From contig NZ_JAJFZM010000001.1 of NCBI RefSeq assembly GCF_020733705.1, positions 3,186,952 through 3,250,951 of the forward strand: a stretch of DNA of 64,000 nt, written 5' to 3'. A program made the position numbers and the translations under genes. The notes under the pieces were generated by a model. It did not search any database, was not told where the DNA came from, and was given only the letters and a program-made list of their open reading frames with translations. Source of the DNA: Nocardia australiensis. GTDB taxonomy: Bacteria > Actinomycetota > Actinomycetes > Mycobacteriales > Mycobacteriaceae. Every line of letters starts with the position of its first letter. Position 1 is the first letter of the stretch. This document shows, piece after piece, positions 24,859-32,812 of the stretch.

Positions 24859-25893
24859 ATGCGACTTCAACCAGATTTGGAGGCTGCCGCGTTAGCGTCC
24901 GAGCAGATCGAAAGTGGACACTCGGGAAGCGAGGTCGGAGTGGACAGTGGGCTACGACGACGGTTACAGCTCGTGCGCGGGCTGCAATGGGTACGAGCCG
25001 CGGAAGGGGACCCGCTGGCGGTGCTGTTGCGCGGTTACCCGGGGGACGCGCGGTCGGTGAGCACGGATCCGATATCCCGCAGCGCGACCGGAACGGTGCT
25101 GGTCGGCGGTGCGCAGGCGGCCGAGCTGCTCGCGGCCGGCACCGGGCTGGCCGACTGGCGCCCGACCGGGACCCGGGTGATGGCGGTCGCGGCCGAGGAC
25201 ATCGAACCCGCCGACCCGGCGGACGTCACCGCGCTGGTCGACGCGCCGGCGCCACCGGTGGCCGACGTACCCGACGAGCTGACCGACCTGGTGCCCACCG
25301 CAGAGCTGTTGTGCGCCAAGGCATACGCGGACCTGCTCGGTGCGGAACCGGACAGCCTGCTCGGCGCGACCCCGGTGCTGGACAACCTTCTGTGCCCGCA
25401 GGGGACCGCGGTCACCGAGCGCATGCTCGCCGCGGTCGACGACCTGCGTGCCGCGCTGTGCGCCCGCACGCCCGCGTTCTTCCTCGCGGTAGTCGCACTA
25501 CGACTCACCGCCGACCTGGTCACGCGCACGGCCGCCGCGCTGCTCGCCGACGGTCAGTGGCCGGACGTCGAAGGTGCGGTCGAGCGGACTCGGGCGGTGT
25601 ACTCGCCCGTGCGACTGCACCTGACGACCACGAGCGCGGAGGTGACCATTGCCGGGGAGGTGGTTCCCGGCAACAGTCAGGTGGCCGTGCTCACCAGCCC
25701 CACTGTGTTGCCGCGTTTGCTGGACCTGCCACTGGTGGATGCCACCGCTGACGCGGTCCTGACCGCAATCGCTCGGCGCCACCCGCGTCTGGTGTCCACG
25801 GGCGCCCCACTGGACCGCCCGCTCGCACCGGCCACCGGTGGTCTGGCCCACCTGCCGGTCGCGTCCTTGCGCACCGAGCTGGTGCAGTCGTAA
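24859..25893 (+). CDS. P450-like glycosyltransferase activator (DesVIII type), copy 2
   Basis: The 344-residue protein is an Ala-rich, heme-less relative of P450s, recognisable by context and by its fragments (LRRRLQLVRGLQWVRAAEGDPLAVLLRG, near residue 31). No ExxR and no FGxGxHxC loop are present. It directly precedes a DesVII-like glycosyltransferase (38-bp gap), the same order as the 7397/8442 pair, and DesVIII homologues activate such transferases. The two helpers differ clearly in sequence, so each is probably specific to its partner. ATG 24859 is one possible start; GTG 24940, preceded by GAGGTCGGA, would give a protein 27 residues shorter. Confidence 0.7.
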   Translation: MRLQPDLEAAALASEQIESGHSGSEVGVDSGLRRRLQLVRGLQWVRAAEGDPLAVLLRGYPGDARSVSTDPISRSATGTVLVGGAQAAELLAAGTGLADWRPTGTRVMAVAAEDIEPADPADVTALVDAPAPPVADVPDELTDLVPTAELLCAKAYADLLGAEPDSLLGATPVLDNLLCPQGTAVTERMLAAVDDLRAALCARTPAFFLAVVALRLTADLVTRTAAALLADGQWPDVEGAVERTRAVYSPVRLHLTTTSAEVTIAGEVVPGNSQVAVLTSPTVLPRLLDLPLVDATADAVLTAIARRHPRLVSTGAPLDRPLAPATGGLAHLPVASLRTELVQS

Positions 25894-25931
25894 CCGGCGG
25901 ATTCGACGCCCATCAGAGAGTTGGTATTCGT

Positions 25932-27218
25932 ATGAAGGTCGTGCTGACCTGTTTCGCCGCGCCCACGCACTTCTACTCCATGGTTCCGCTGGCCTGGGCG
26001 CTGCGCGCGGCCGGGCACGAGGTTCGGGTTGTCAGCCAGGCGGCGATGGCGCCGACCATCACCGGCGCGGGGCTCACCGCCGTCACGGCGGGGCCCGCCG
26101 AGTGGTTCAGCGACGAGCACGCGCCGGACTTGCTCAATGCGATTTTCCCCGGCTGCCTCAACCACGTGCGCGACTTCGACTACGCGGGCACCGACACCTG
26201 GACGCACACCGGACTGCTCGCCCTCGAGCACATGGCGAGTTCGGCGATGTTCGCCACCATGAACGACGACCGGATGGTGGACGAGATGGTGGCGTTTGTC
26301 CGGGACTGGCGGCCCGACCTGGTCATCTCGGAGACCTTTACCTTCGCCGGGAGTATCGCCGCCCGCGTGGTCGGTGCCGCGTACGCCCGTTTCACCTGGG
26401 GCCCGGACGGCGCCCTGCGCGCCCGGCAGACCCTCCTGCGCATGTCGGCGGAGCTGCCCTCGAGCCACCGCGAGGACCCGACCGCCGAGTGGCTGTCGAA
26501 CACCCTCGGTCGGCACGGATCGTCCTTCGACGAGAAGGTGATCACCGGTCAGTTCACCGTCGATGTCACTCCGCCCGGCATGCGGCTGGAAACCGGGCTG
26601 CACTACGAGTCCCTGCGTTACGTCCCGTACAACGGCCCGACGGTCGTGCCGGACTGGCTGCGCACGCCGCCCGAGCGCCCCCGCGTCTGCCTGACACTGG
26701 GCGTGACCGACCGCAAGCATGGGCAGATCAACCACCTGGACGCCGTGCTCGGGGAGTTGAGCCCAGTCGAGCTATTCGACGCGGTGGCGAGCTTGGACTG
26801 CGAGGTGATCGCCACACTGGACCCGGAGCGACTGGCCATCCCGGTACCGGACAACGTGCGCGCTGTCGGCTTCGTCCCGCTCAACGATCTGCTGCCCACC
26901 TGTTCGGCCGTCGTCCACCACGGCGGCAGCGGTACCCGCTCCACGGCCGAGGTGCACGGTGTGCCGCAGCTGATGGTCGCGGAGGGCTGGGACGTGTTGC
27001 GCGGCCACGGCATCGAGGCGGCGGGCGCGGGCCTGTGCGTTCCGGTGGAGAAGCTCACCGCCCAAGTGCTGCGCGACAGTCTCCGCGCATTGCTGGAGGA
27101 TCCGTCATTCGCCGCGGGCGCGCGGCGGTTGCGCGACGAGATCCACACCCTGCCGACGCCCGCGGCGCTGGTGCCCAGGCTGGAAGCGCTGGTCGACGCC
27201 TATCGAGAGGAACGCTGA
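25932..27218 (+). CDS. DesVII-type GT1 glycosyltransferase, copy 2
   Basis: The 428-residue GT-B enzyme closely follows the first transferase: VPLAWALRAAGHEVRVVSQ near residue 18, ISETFTFAGS, RYVPYNGP, and the donor-site FVPLNDLLPTCSAVVHHGG near residue 316. A helper gene precedes it and an N,N-dimethyltransferase gene begins 2 bp after its stop. That context favours transfer of the N-methylated vancosamine-type sugar, as DesVII does for desosamine. It shares 38 identical bases with copy 1 (25986-26023). Confidence 0.88.
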   Translation: MKVVLTCFAAPTHFYSMVPLAWALRAAGHEVRVVSQAAMAPTITGAGLTAVTAGPAEWFSDEHAPDLLNAIFPGCLNHVRDFDYAGTDTWTHTGLLALEHMASSAMFATMNDDRMVDEMVAFVRDWRPDLVISETFTFAGSIAARVVGAAYARFTWGPDGALRARQTLLRMSAELPSSHREDPTAEWLSNTLGRHGSSFDEKVITGQFTVDVTPPGMRLETGLHYESLRYVPYNGPTVVPDWLRTPPERPRVCLTLGVTDRKHGQINHLDAVLGELSPVELFDAVASLDCEVIATLDPERLAIPVPDNVRAVGFVPLNDLLPTCSAVVHHGGSGTRSTAEVHGVPQLMVAEGWDVLRGHGIEAAGAGLCVPVEKLTAQVLRDSLRALLEDPSFAAGARRLRDEIHTLPTPAALVPRLEALVDAYREER

Positions 27219-27219
27219 G

Positions 27220-27939
27220 ATGTACGAGGGCGAGTTCGCCGACATCTACGACCGCATCCACGCCCACCGCGGCAAGGACTATGCGGGGGAGGCCCGACTG
27301 GTTGCCGATCTCGTTCGGGCCCGCAACCCCGAGGCCGCGTCCGTGCTGGACGTTGCGTCGGGGACCGGCAGCCACCTGCGGCACCTGCGCGCGGACTTCC
27401 CGGACGCGGCCGGCCTGGAGCAGTCGCCGGAAATGATCGCGGTGGCCAAGCGGCGCATACCCGAGATCACCATGCACCAGGGTGACATGCGGGACTTCGA
27501 TCTCGGCCGCACGTTCGACGTCGTCACGCTGATGTTCAGCAGCATCGGCTATGTGGACGATTACCCCGATCTGGTGCGGGCGCTGGCCGCCCTGGGCCGG
27601 CACCTCGCCCCAGGCGGAGTACTGGTGATCGAGCCCTGGGTGTTCCCGGACTCCTTCGCTGCCGACTACCTGGCCACGGATCTGGTTCGAGACGATCAAG
27701 GTGCGGTGACCCGCTTCTCCCACTCGGTGCGGGAAGGGGATGCGGTCGTGATGAGCGTGCACTACCTGGTCGCGACTCCGGAGCGCGGGATCGGCCACCT
27801 CACCGACCGGCATCGGCTGGCGCTGTTCACCCGCGAGCAGTACCTCGCGGCGTTCGCGGCGGCGGGGTGTCCGGCGGAGTTCGTGCAGCCGGCGGCGTTC
27901 GGCCGGGGTTTGTTCATCGGGGTCAGGGCTCCAGCGTGA
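27220..27939 (+). CDS. TDP-aminosugar N,N-dimethyltransferase (DesVI/TylM1 type)
   Basis: The 239-residue SAM enzyme matches remembered DesVI from end to end. It starts MYEGEFADIYDRI, has GKDYAGEA near residue 18, VLDVASGTGSHL (SAM motif I) near 43, MHQGDMRDFDLGR near 86, MFSSIGYVDDY near 105, and ends GRGLFIGV. It places two methyl groups on the 3-amino group of the TDP-sugar in the cytoplasm. The predicted product of the pathway is therefore an N,N-dimethylated 3-C-methyl aminosugar. The ATG lies 2 bp after the glycosyltransferase stop. Its end overlaps the end of the convergent epimerase gene by 17 bp. Confidence 0.92.
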   Translation: MYEGEFADIYDRIHAHRGKDYAGEARLVADLVRARNPEAASVLDVASGTGSHLRHLRADFPDAAGLEQSPEMIAVAKRRIPEITMHQGDMRDFDLGRTFDVVTLMFSSIGYVDDYPDLVRALAALGRHLAPGGVLVIEPWVFPDSFAADYLATDLVRDDQGAVTRFSHSVREGDAVVMSVHYLVATPERGIGHLTDRHRLALFTREQYLAAFAAAGCPAEFVQPAAFGRGLFIGVRAPA

Positions 27940-28507
27940 GGCAGTCCGCGTAGCGGGGGAGCAGGTCGCGTTCCAGCGCCTCGGCCAGGGTCGGGGCGCT
28001 GGTGTCGCGTTCGGACAGGATCAGGGCGCCGCGCAGGTCCAACCCGAGGTTCGGGTCGCGCGGATCGAGCGCGTACTCCTGCTCCGGGATGTAGCCGCCG
28101 GAAAGCAGGTACGTCATCACCGTGTCGTCCTCCAGCGCGAGAAAGGCATGGGCGACACCGATCGGCAGATACAGACCGCGCTCGCCGCTCCTGTCCAGCT
28201 CCAGCACCTCGTGTGCGCCGAAAGTGGGGGAGCCGACTCGGACGTCCAACACGATGTCGAGGCAACGGCCGTGCGCGCACCACACATACTTCGCCCGGCC
28301 GGGCGGCGGCATCGTGTAATGCACTCCCCGAAACACGCCCTGCCGGGAACGGCTGATCGCGCCCTGCGCCACCGGGAACAGCGGGCGACCCAGCTCGGCG
28401 GCCAGTACCTCGGCGTCCAACGGCGTGGCGAAGCTGCCCCGGTCGTCGGCGAAGGCCGGAGCCTCGAACTCCAGCGCCCCGGCGACGGCGAGGTTACGCG
28501 CCCGCAT
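27923..28507 (-). CDS. TDP-4-keto-6-deoxyhexose 5- (or 3,5-) epimerase (EvaD/RmlC family)
   Basis: The 194-residue cupin has the family core: QGVFRGVHYTMPP with the catalytic His near residue 63, KYVWCAHGRCLDIVLDVR, and LYLPIGVAHAFLALED near residue 114. It inverts C-5 of the TDP-4-keto sugar, changing the D-series to the L-series. In vancosamine pathways the homologue EvaD acts mainly at C-5. The gene overlaps the start of the upstream dehydratase gene's end by 14 bp, so the two are co-transcribed leftward from the SARP-type promoter at 30060-30091. Confidence 0.9.
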   Translation of the reverse strand: MRARNLAVAGALEFEAPAFADDRGSFATPLDAEVLAAELGRPLFPVAQGAISRSRQGVFRGVHYTMPPPGRAKYVWCAHGRCLDIVLDVRVGSPTFGAHEVLELDRSGERGLYLPIGVAHAFLALEDDTVMTYLLSGGYIPEQEYALDPRDPNLGLDLRGALILSERDTSAPTLAEALERDLLPRYADCLTLEP

Positions 28508-29981
28508 CGGTGGGCCGGGTGGTCAGGCTGTGCAGGCAGGCCACCAACGTGCGGGCCTGCACGTTGACGTAGTGGCTGTGTCGCAACAGGTCCACGAGCT
28601 GATGCATCGGCATCCAGCGGAAGTTCGGCTGTTCGTGCCTGCTGTCGCGCTCGACCTCGATCACCGCATAGGTGTTGCGTGACTGGTAGAACCGGCCGCC
28701 CTCCTCCGACAGCAGCGTGCGGTAGCGGATCTGCTCGGGCCGGGCGGCCAGCACCTCGTCCACGAACCTGGGCCGGGCGGCGGCTGGCAGGTGCCGGTAG
28801 TTGTCGGGGGTGCATTGCACGGTCGGGGCCAGCTCCACCACGTCGAGGTAGCCGGGTTCGGCGCGGGCGTGGACCAGCGCATGCAGCACGCCGTGCACGC
28901 GGGCCATCAGGAACGCCACCAGGCCGGTGCCCTTGGCCGCGATCATCGGCTGGCTCCAGCCGGGCACCTCCCGCGTCCGCGTCTGCACCTGCACCCCGAT
29001 GACGTCGAAGAACTGCCCGCTCTGGTGCGAGATCGCCCCGTCGACCCGGTGCCAGTCGGGCACGGCGGCCAGCGGCAGCTCTCGGGTGGCGACCTCGGTG
29101 CGGGTGCGCACGTCGGTGATCCAACTGAGCACCTCGGCCATACTGTGCAGGCTGCCCTGGTCCGCGTCACAGGAAGCCAGCAGCGCCGCGTGGAACGCAC
29201 CGCGTGGCGCACGCACCGTCTCGTTCAGCGCGGGCCCGGCGAAGGACAGGCACGCCAGCACGGTGCGCGCGTCCATGTTGATCAGGTCCTCGACGGCCAG
29301 CAGCCGGTGCACCTGGCCCAGCGTCAGCCAGTGGAAACCGGGCAGCACCGGCACTTCCTCGGTCACCTCGACGACCATGTTGCGGTTGCGTTTCTGCCGG
29401 AACCACGCGCCCTGCTCGGACTGCCGCACATCCGCGAGCACGCGGTGTCGTGCGGTGTCGCGGAAGATGTCGAGGTAGGGGACGGCGGAGCCGCCGTGCA
29501 CGCGCGTGTAGTTCGACCGGGTCGCCTGCACGGTGGGCGAGAGCTGTAGTCCCAGCGCGTTGCCCGGTTCGACCTTGCCTTGCATCAGCAGGTGGAGCAC
29601 ACCGTCGAACTCCTTGACCAGGATGCCGAGTACGCCCACCTCGGGCTGGTTGATGATCGGTTGGCTCCAGCTCGACACCGGCGCCCCGGTCAGGTGCACT
29701 TCCAGGCCGCCGACGGTGAAGAACCGGCCGCTGTCGTGGGTGATGTCGCCGGTGTCCGGGTCGGTGTGCCAGCCGGCCAGGTCGTCCAGCGACACCCGGC
29801 GCACCGCGATAGTCGCGCGCGCTTGGCATTGTTCGAACCAGTGCCGGAACGCGCCGAGGTCCCCGAGTGGCCCCGCCGGGTCGGAGCCCGCCACGGCCGA
29901 CACCGCGAACCGGCGCGGTGTGTCCGCGTCCGGACCCACGGACAGTGGTGAGGTCTGTTCCGCTGTGGTGTGGTGCGCCAC
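28494..29981 (-). CDS. TDP-4-keto-6-deoxyglucose 2,3-dehydratase (EvaA/TylX3 type)
   Basis: The 495-residue protein is made of two related halves, each with a block of type GRFFTVGGLEVHLTGAPVSSW (residues about 85-105) or GQFFDVIGVQVQTRTREVPGW (about 326) followed by SQP and an LAPTVQ segment. This duplicated NUDIX-like fold is typical of NDP-hexose 2,3-dehydratases, which remove the C-2 hydroxyl and open the route to 2-deoxysugars. It is the committed step for the aminosugar here. The start is GTG 29981 with AGGGAG 6 bp upstream. An ATG overlapping it (29983) is out of frame. It is the first gene of a leftward two-gene unit. Confidence 0.9.
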   Translation of the reverse strand: MAHHTTAEQTSPLSVGPDADTPRRFAVSAVAGSDPAGPLGDLGAFRHWFEQCQARATIAVRRVSLDDLAGWHTDPDTGDITHDSGRFFTVGGLEVHLTGAPVSSWSQPIINQPEVGVLGILVKEFDGVLHLLMQGKVEPGNALGLQLSPTVQATRSNYTRVHGGSAVPYLDIFRDTARHRVLADVRQSEQGAWFRQKRNRNMVVEVTEEVPVLPGFHWLTLGQVHRLLAVEDLINMDARTVLACLSFAGPALNETVRAPRGAFHAALLASCDADQGSLHSMAEVLSWITDVRTRTEVATRELPLAAVPDWHRVDGAISHQSGQFFDVIGVQVQTRTREVPGWSQPMIAAKGTGLVAFLMARVHGVLHALVHARAEPGYLDVVELAPTVQCTPDNYRHLPAAARPRFVDEVLAARPEQIRYRTLLSEEGGRFYQSRNTYAVIEVERDSRHEQPNFRWMPMHQLVDLLRHSHYVNVQARTLVACLHSLTTRPTDAGA

Positions 29982-30059
29982 ATCAAACTCCCTGCTCGGT
30001 CCGCTCCGGGTTAGCGGGCCGACCCGGTGCGGGCGGGCCCCGATCCACCCTGCCGCACC

Positions 30060-30091
30060 CGGCTAGAGGGTCGGTTCGAAAGACGCTCGAA
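30060..30091 (-). promoter_or_regulatory. SARP-dependent promoter of the dehydratase-epimerase operon
   Basis: On the minus strand TTCGAGC (30091-30085) and TTCGAAC (30080-30074) are 11 bp apart, and a TAGCCG -10 hexamer (30065-30060) follows after exactly 8 bp. About 65 bp around it are nearly the same as 2028-2095 in inverted orientation, including part of the transcribed leader. The predicted leader to GTG 29981 is about 72 nt, almost equal to that of the RdmC-like gene. Confidence 0.75.
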
Positions 30092-30157
30092 CTTCAGTGG
30101 GAACTGCGTGGAAACCCATCCGGCCACGAACGTGCGCAAACAGCAGCTCGCTGACCG

Positions 30158-30380
30158 TTGCGCGAGTCGACTCCTGGGTTGATTAATTCTCTGCCGATTG
30201 GGTACTTGCGCGTGGAGGAGTTGTTGCCGCACGCGTTGGCGCGTCAACTGTTCGATGCCCTACGGCTGGAGGTTCGCTACAACAAGACCCACAACCGGCT
30301 CAGCTACCGGATAACCTTGGTCGGTCGCACCCTGGCTCTCGTGGACCGCTTGGTGCAAAAGGTACTGGTCACAGCCATAA
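30158..30380 (+). pseudogene. C-terminal remnant of a recombinase (probable)
   Basis: The frame from 30158 contains LLPHALARQLFDALRLEVRY then NRLSYRITLVGRTL, a pattern like the tail of large serine recombinases in mycobacteria and nocardiae, which end with an LFDALxLxIRY segment and a short beta stretch. Nothing of the catalytic or DNA-binding domains remains upstream; the preceding bases hold the dehydratase promoter. The frame then runs into the tRNA-Arg region and is not functional. Its place between the cluster and a tRNA gene suggests the scar of an integrated element. The family match is from memory and moderate. Confidence 0.45.
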
Positions 30381-30383
30381 ATG

Positions 30384-30415
30384 AAAAGGCCGTCACCCCC
30401 GGCGGGGGTGACGGC
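30384..30415 (-). terminator. Rho-independent terminator of tRNA-Arg
   Basis: A perfect 12-bp stem, GCCGTCACCCCC (30389-30400) with GGGGGTGACGGC (30404-30415) and a 3-base loop, is followed on the minus strand by a CTTTTC tract (30388-30383). It lies 25 bp beyond the tRNA 3-prime end. Confidence 0.85.
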
Positions 30416-30440
30416 GCGATGGTTGGCACCATCTGTGTGG

Positions 30441-30514
30441 CGCCCCCGGCAGGAATCGAACCTGCGACCTAGGGATTAGAAGGCCCTTGCTCTATCCAAC
30501 TGAGCTACGGAGGC
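30441..30514 (-). tRNA. tRNA-Arg (anticodon TCT)
   Basis: The reverse complement folds as a 74-nt tRNA. The acceptor GCCTCCG pairs with CGGGGGC (one G-U pair), followed by a D arm with AGCTCAGTTGG, anticodon loop CTTCTAA (anticodon TCT, codon AGA) and T arm GGTTCGATTCC. CCA is not encoded. The 31-39 pair is a C-T mismatch. The 3-prime end points toward the polyketide cluster, the side on which an element integrated at this tRNA would lie. Confidence 0.93.
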
Positions 30515-30769
30515 AGCGGTATACACCATGGCCGACATTGGCCGCGCTGTCCAGCGCGGCCAGTATAGCGATCGGCCAGGTCGCCCGATTCTCGGCGTTT
30601 GCAACACCCCGGCCAACCCCAGGTCGAGCGATACGGCCGACCACCGCGTTTCGGCGAGGTCGAGCACAGGCGGATCGCCTCCTGTCCCACGGCCGGCGAA
30701 CCCTCGGCCGAGGTTATCGGCCCAAACCCAACCGTGTCGCGCGATATCGGGCCAACTACGCTCGGTCGT

Positions 30770-32812
30770 ATGTCGTTGCCCGTTGAGCCGAATGCCCAAC
30801 CCGAGATAGCGCCAGGGCAATCGGGTTCCGGGGCGAGGTTCGCGGTGCTCGCCGCGTTGGCCGCCGCGACGGCGTCCGTGGTGGCGGCGCTGGTCGTCGG
30901 ACTGTCCGCCGCGCAGGCGCTGAGTCTGCTCGGCATACCCGATCCCGGGACGCTGACCACCTACGGCTTGCCCGCCGTCCGGGCCTTCGCCGATCTATTC
31001 GCCGCATTGACCGTCGGTTCGCTGCTGTTCGCGGCATTCCTGGTGCCACCGCAAGCGGATGGGTTGCTGGATGTCGGCGGGTATCGCGCGGTGCGGCGCG
31101 CCTCGAATTTCGCCGTCGTCTGGGCCTGCTGCGCGGCGCTGCTCGTTCCGTTGACCGTGTCGGACACCACGGGCCAGCCGGTCGCTGATGTATGGCGTCC
31201 CGAACAGCTGTGGCGGGCGATCGGTCAGGTCGATTTGGCCGGAGCCTGGCGAACGACGGTGGTACTCGCGCTGATCGTCGCGGTCGGTTGCCGGCTGGCG
31301 CTGCGCTGGGGCTGGACGCCGGTGCTGTTCGGCGGCGCGCTGCTGACCATGATGCCACTGGCGCTGACCGGGCATTCCGCTTCGGGTGGCGCGCACGACG
31401 TCGCCACCAACAGCCTGATCCTGCATCTGGTTTCGGCCGCGGTGTGGGTCGGCGGATTGTTCGCGGTGCTCGCGCACGCGATCCGCGGCGGCGCGCATAC
31501 CGATGTCGCCACCCGGCGTTTCTCTCTGACCGCCACCATCGCCTTCGTGGTGATCGGCCTGAGTGGTGTGATCAATTCCTGGGTGCGGGTGCCCAGCTTG
31601 GAGGACCTGTTCACCACCACATACGGGCGACTTGTGCTGGCCAAAGTGGGCGCGCTTGTCATGCTCGGCGTGTTCGGCTACTTGCAGCGCAGGGCCGCAT
31701 TGCCCGCACTGGCCGCGAACCCGCGTGACCGCGCCGCGCTGATCCGATTCGGCGGGGTAGAAGCGCTGGTCTTCGCCGCGACCATGGGCCTTGCCGTTGG
31801 TCTCGGCCGCACGCCGCCGCCACCGCCTGTCTCGGTGCCGACGCCGGCGGAGGTGGAGTTGGGTTACAACCTCGCTGGGCCGCCGAGCGTCGCACGCATG
31901 CTGTTCGACTGGCGATTCGACCTGATGTTCGGCACGTTGGCCATCGTGCTCGCGGTGGTGTACCTGCTCGGGGTGCGACGGCTGCGCGCGCGCGGCGACG
32001 CCTGGCCGCTCGGGCGGACCATTGCCTGGCTGTCGGGTTGTGCGGTGTTGCTTTTCGCCACATCGTCGGGTGTCGGACGCTATTCACCCGCGATGTTCAG
32101 CGTGCATATGGGCCAGCACATGGCGATATCGATGCTGGCGCCGATCCTGTTCGCGCTGGGCGGCGCGGTGACGCTCGCATTGCGCGCGTTGCCGCCCGCT
32201 GGTCGAGGGGGAATTCCGGGGCCACGTGAATGGATCCAGGCGGCGGTGCACAACCCGGTATCGCGTTTCCTGACCCATCCGATCGTCGCGTCGGTGATCT
32301 TCGTCGGCGGCTTCTACGCGCTGTACATGGGCGGCATCTACGACTCGTTCGTCGATTCGCACACCGCGCATCTGTTGATGAACGTGCACTTTCTGCTCAG
32401 CGGCTACCTGTTCTACTGGGTGGTGATCGGTATCGATCCCAAGCCGCGTCAGGTCGAGCCGCTGACCAAGCTGGGGATGGTGTTCGGCTCGCTGCCTTTC
32501 CACGCCTTCTTCGGTGTCGCGTTGATGAGCATGACCACGGTGATGGGCGGCTGGTTCTTCCGCAGCCTCGCCCTCGGCTGGAACAACAACTTGCTCGACG
32601 ACCAGCGCACCGGCGGTAGCCTGGCGTGGGCCAGCGGCGAGGTACCGCTGGTTGTGGTGATGCTCGCGCTGCTCGTCCAATGGTCACGGACCGACATCAA
32701 ACTCGCGAAGCGGTTGGACCGAGCCGCGGAACGTGATCACGACGCGGACCTCGTCGCGCACAACGCGATGTTCGCTGAGCTGGCCAAACGGGACCGAGAG
32801 GTGCGTAAATGA
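30770..32812 (+). CDS. CopD-CtaG fusion membrane protein (copper and cytochrome oxidase assembly)
   Basis: The 680-residue protein is almost entirely transmembrane. The first half resembles CopD (copper import/resistance; GHSASGGAHDVATN near residue 204). The second half is CtaG_caa3-like, with VHMGQHMAISMLAP near residue 445 and AHLLMNVHFLLSGYLFYW near 534. The latter family takes part in assembly of the copper centre of cytochrome c oxidase. The fused form is common in actinobacteria. ATG 30770 is used because the upstream frame lies in non-coding sequence. Its stop overlaps the next start as ATGA, so the PLP enzyme gene is co-translated. Confidence 0.85.
   Translation: MSLPVEPNAQPEIAPGQSGSGARFAVLAALAAATASVVAALVVGLSAAQALSLLGIPDPGTLTTYGLPAVRAFADLFAALTVGSLLFAAFLVPPQADGLLDVGGYRAVRRASNFAVVWACCAALLVPLTVSDTTGQPVADVWRPEQLWRAIGQVDLAGAWRTTVVLALIVAVGCRLALRWGWTPVLFGGALLTMMPLALTGHSASGGAHDVATNSLILHLVSAAVWVGGLFAVLAHAIRGGAHTDVATRRFSLTATIAFVVIGLSGVINSWVRVPSLEDLFTTTYGRLVLAKVGALVMLGVFGYLQRRAALPALAANPRDRAALIRFGGVEALVFAATMGLAVGLGRTPPPPPVSVPTPAEVELGYNLAGPPSVARMLFDWRFDLMFGTLAIVLAVVYLLGVRRLRARGDAWPLGRTIAWLSGCAVLLFATSSGVGRYSPAMFSVHMGQHMAISMLAPILFALGGAVTLALRALPPAGRGGIPGPREWIQAAVHNPVSRFLTHPIVASVIFVGGFYALYMGGIYDSFVDSHTAHLLMNVHFLLSGYLFYWVVIGIDPKPRQVEPLTKLGMVFGSLPFHAFFGVALMSMTTVMGGWFFRSLALGWNNNLLDDQRTGGSLAWASGEVPLVVVMLALLVQWSRTDIKLAKRLDRAAERDHDADLVAHNAMFAELAKRDREVRK

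Noticed and set aside
24859..25893. DSLLGATPV segment in helper copy 2 as a possible ACP phosphopantetheine site
   Set aside because: The protein is far longer than an ACP and the segment lacks ACP helix context; the position before a glycosyltransferase fits a DesVIII-like helper.
30476..30820. Minus-strand frame ending SVAQLDRARAF
   Set aside because: Its end is a translation of the tRNA-Arg gene, and the rest has no coding character.
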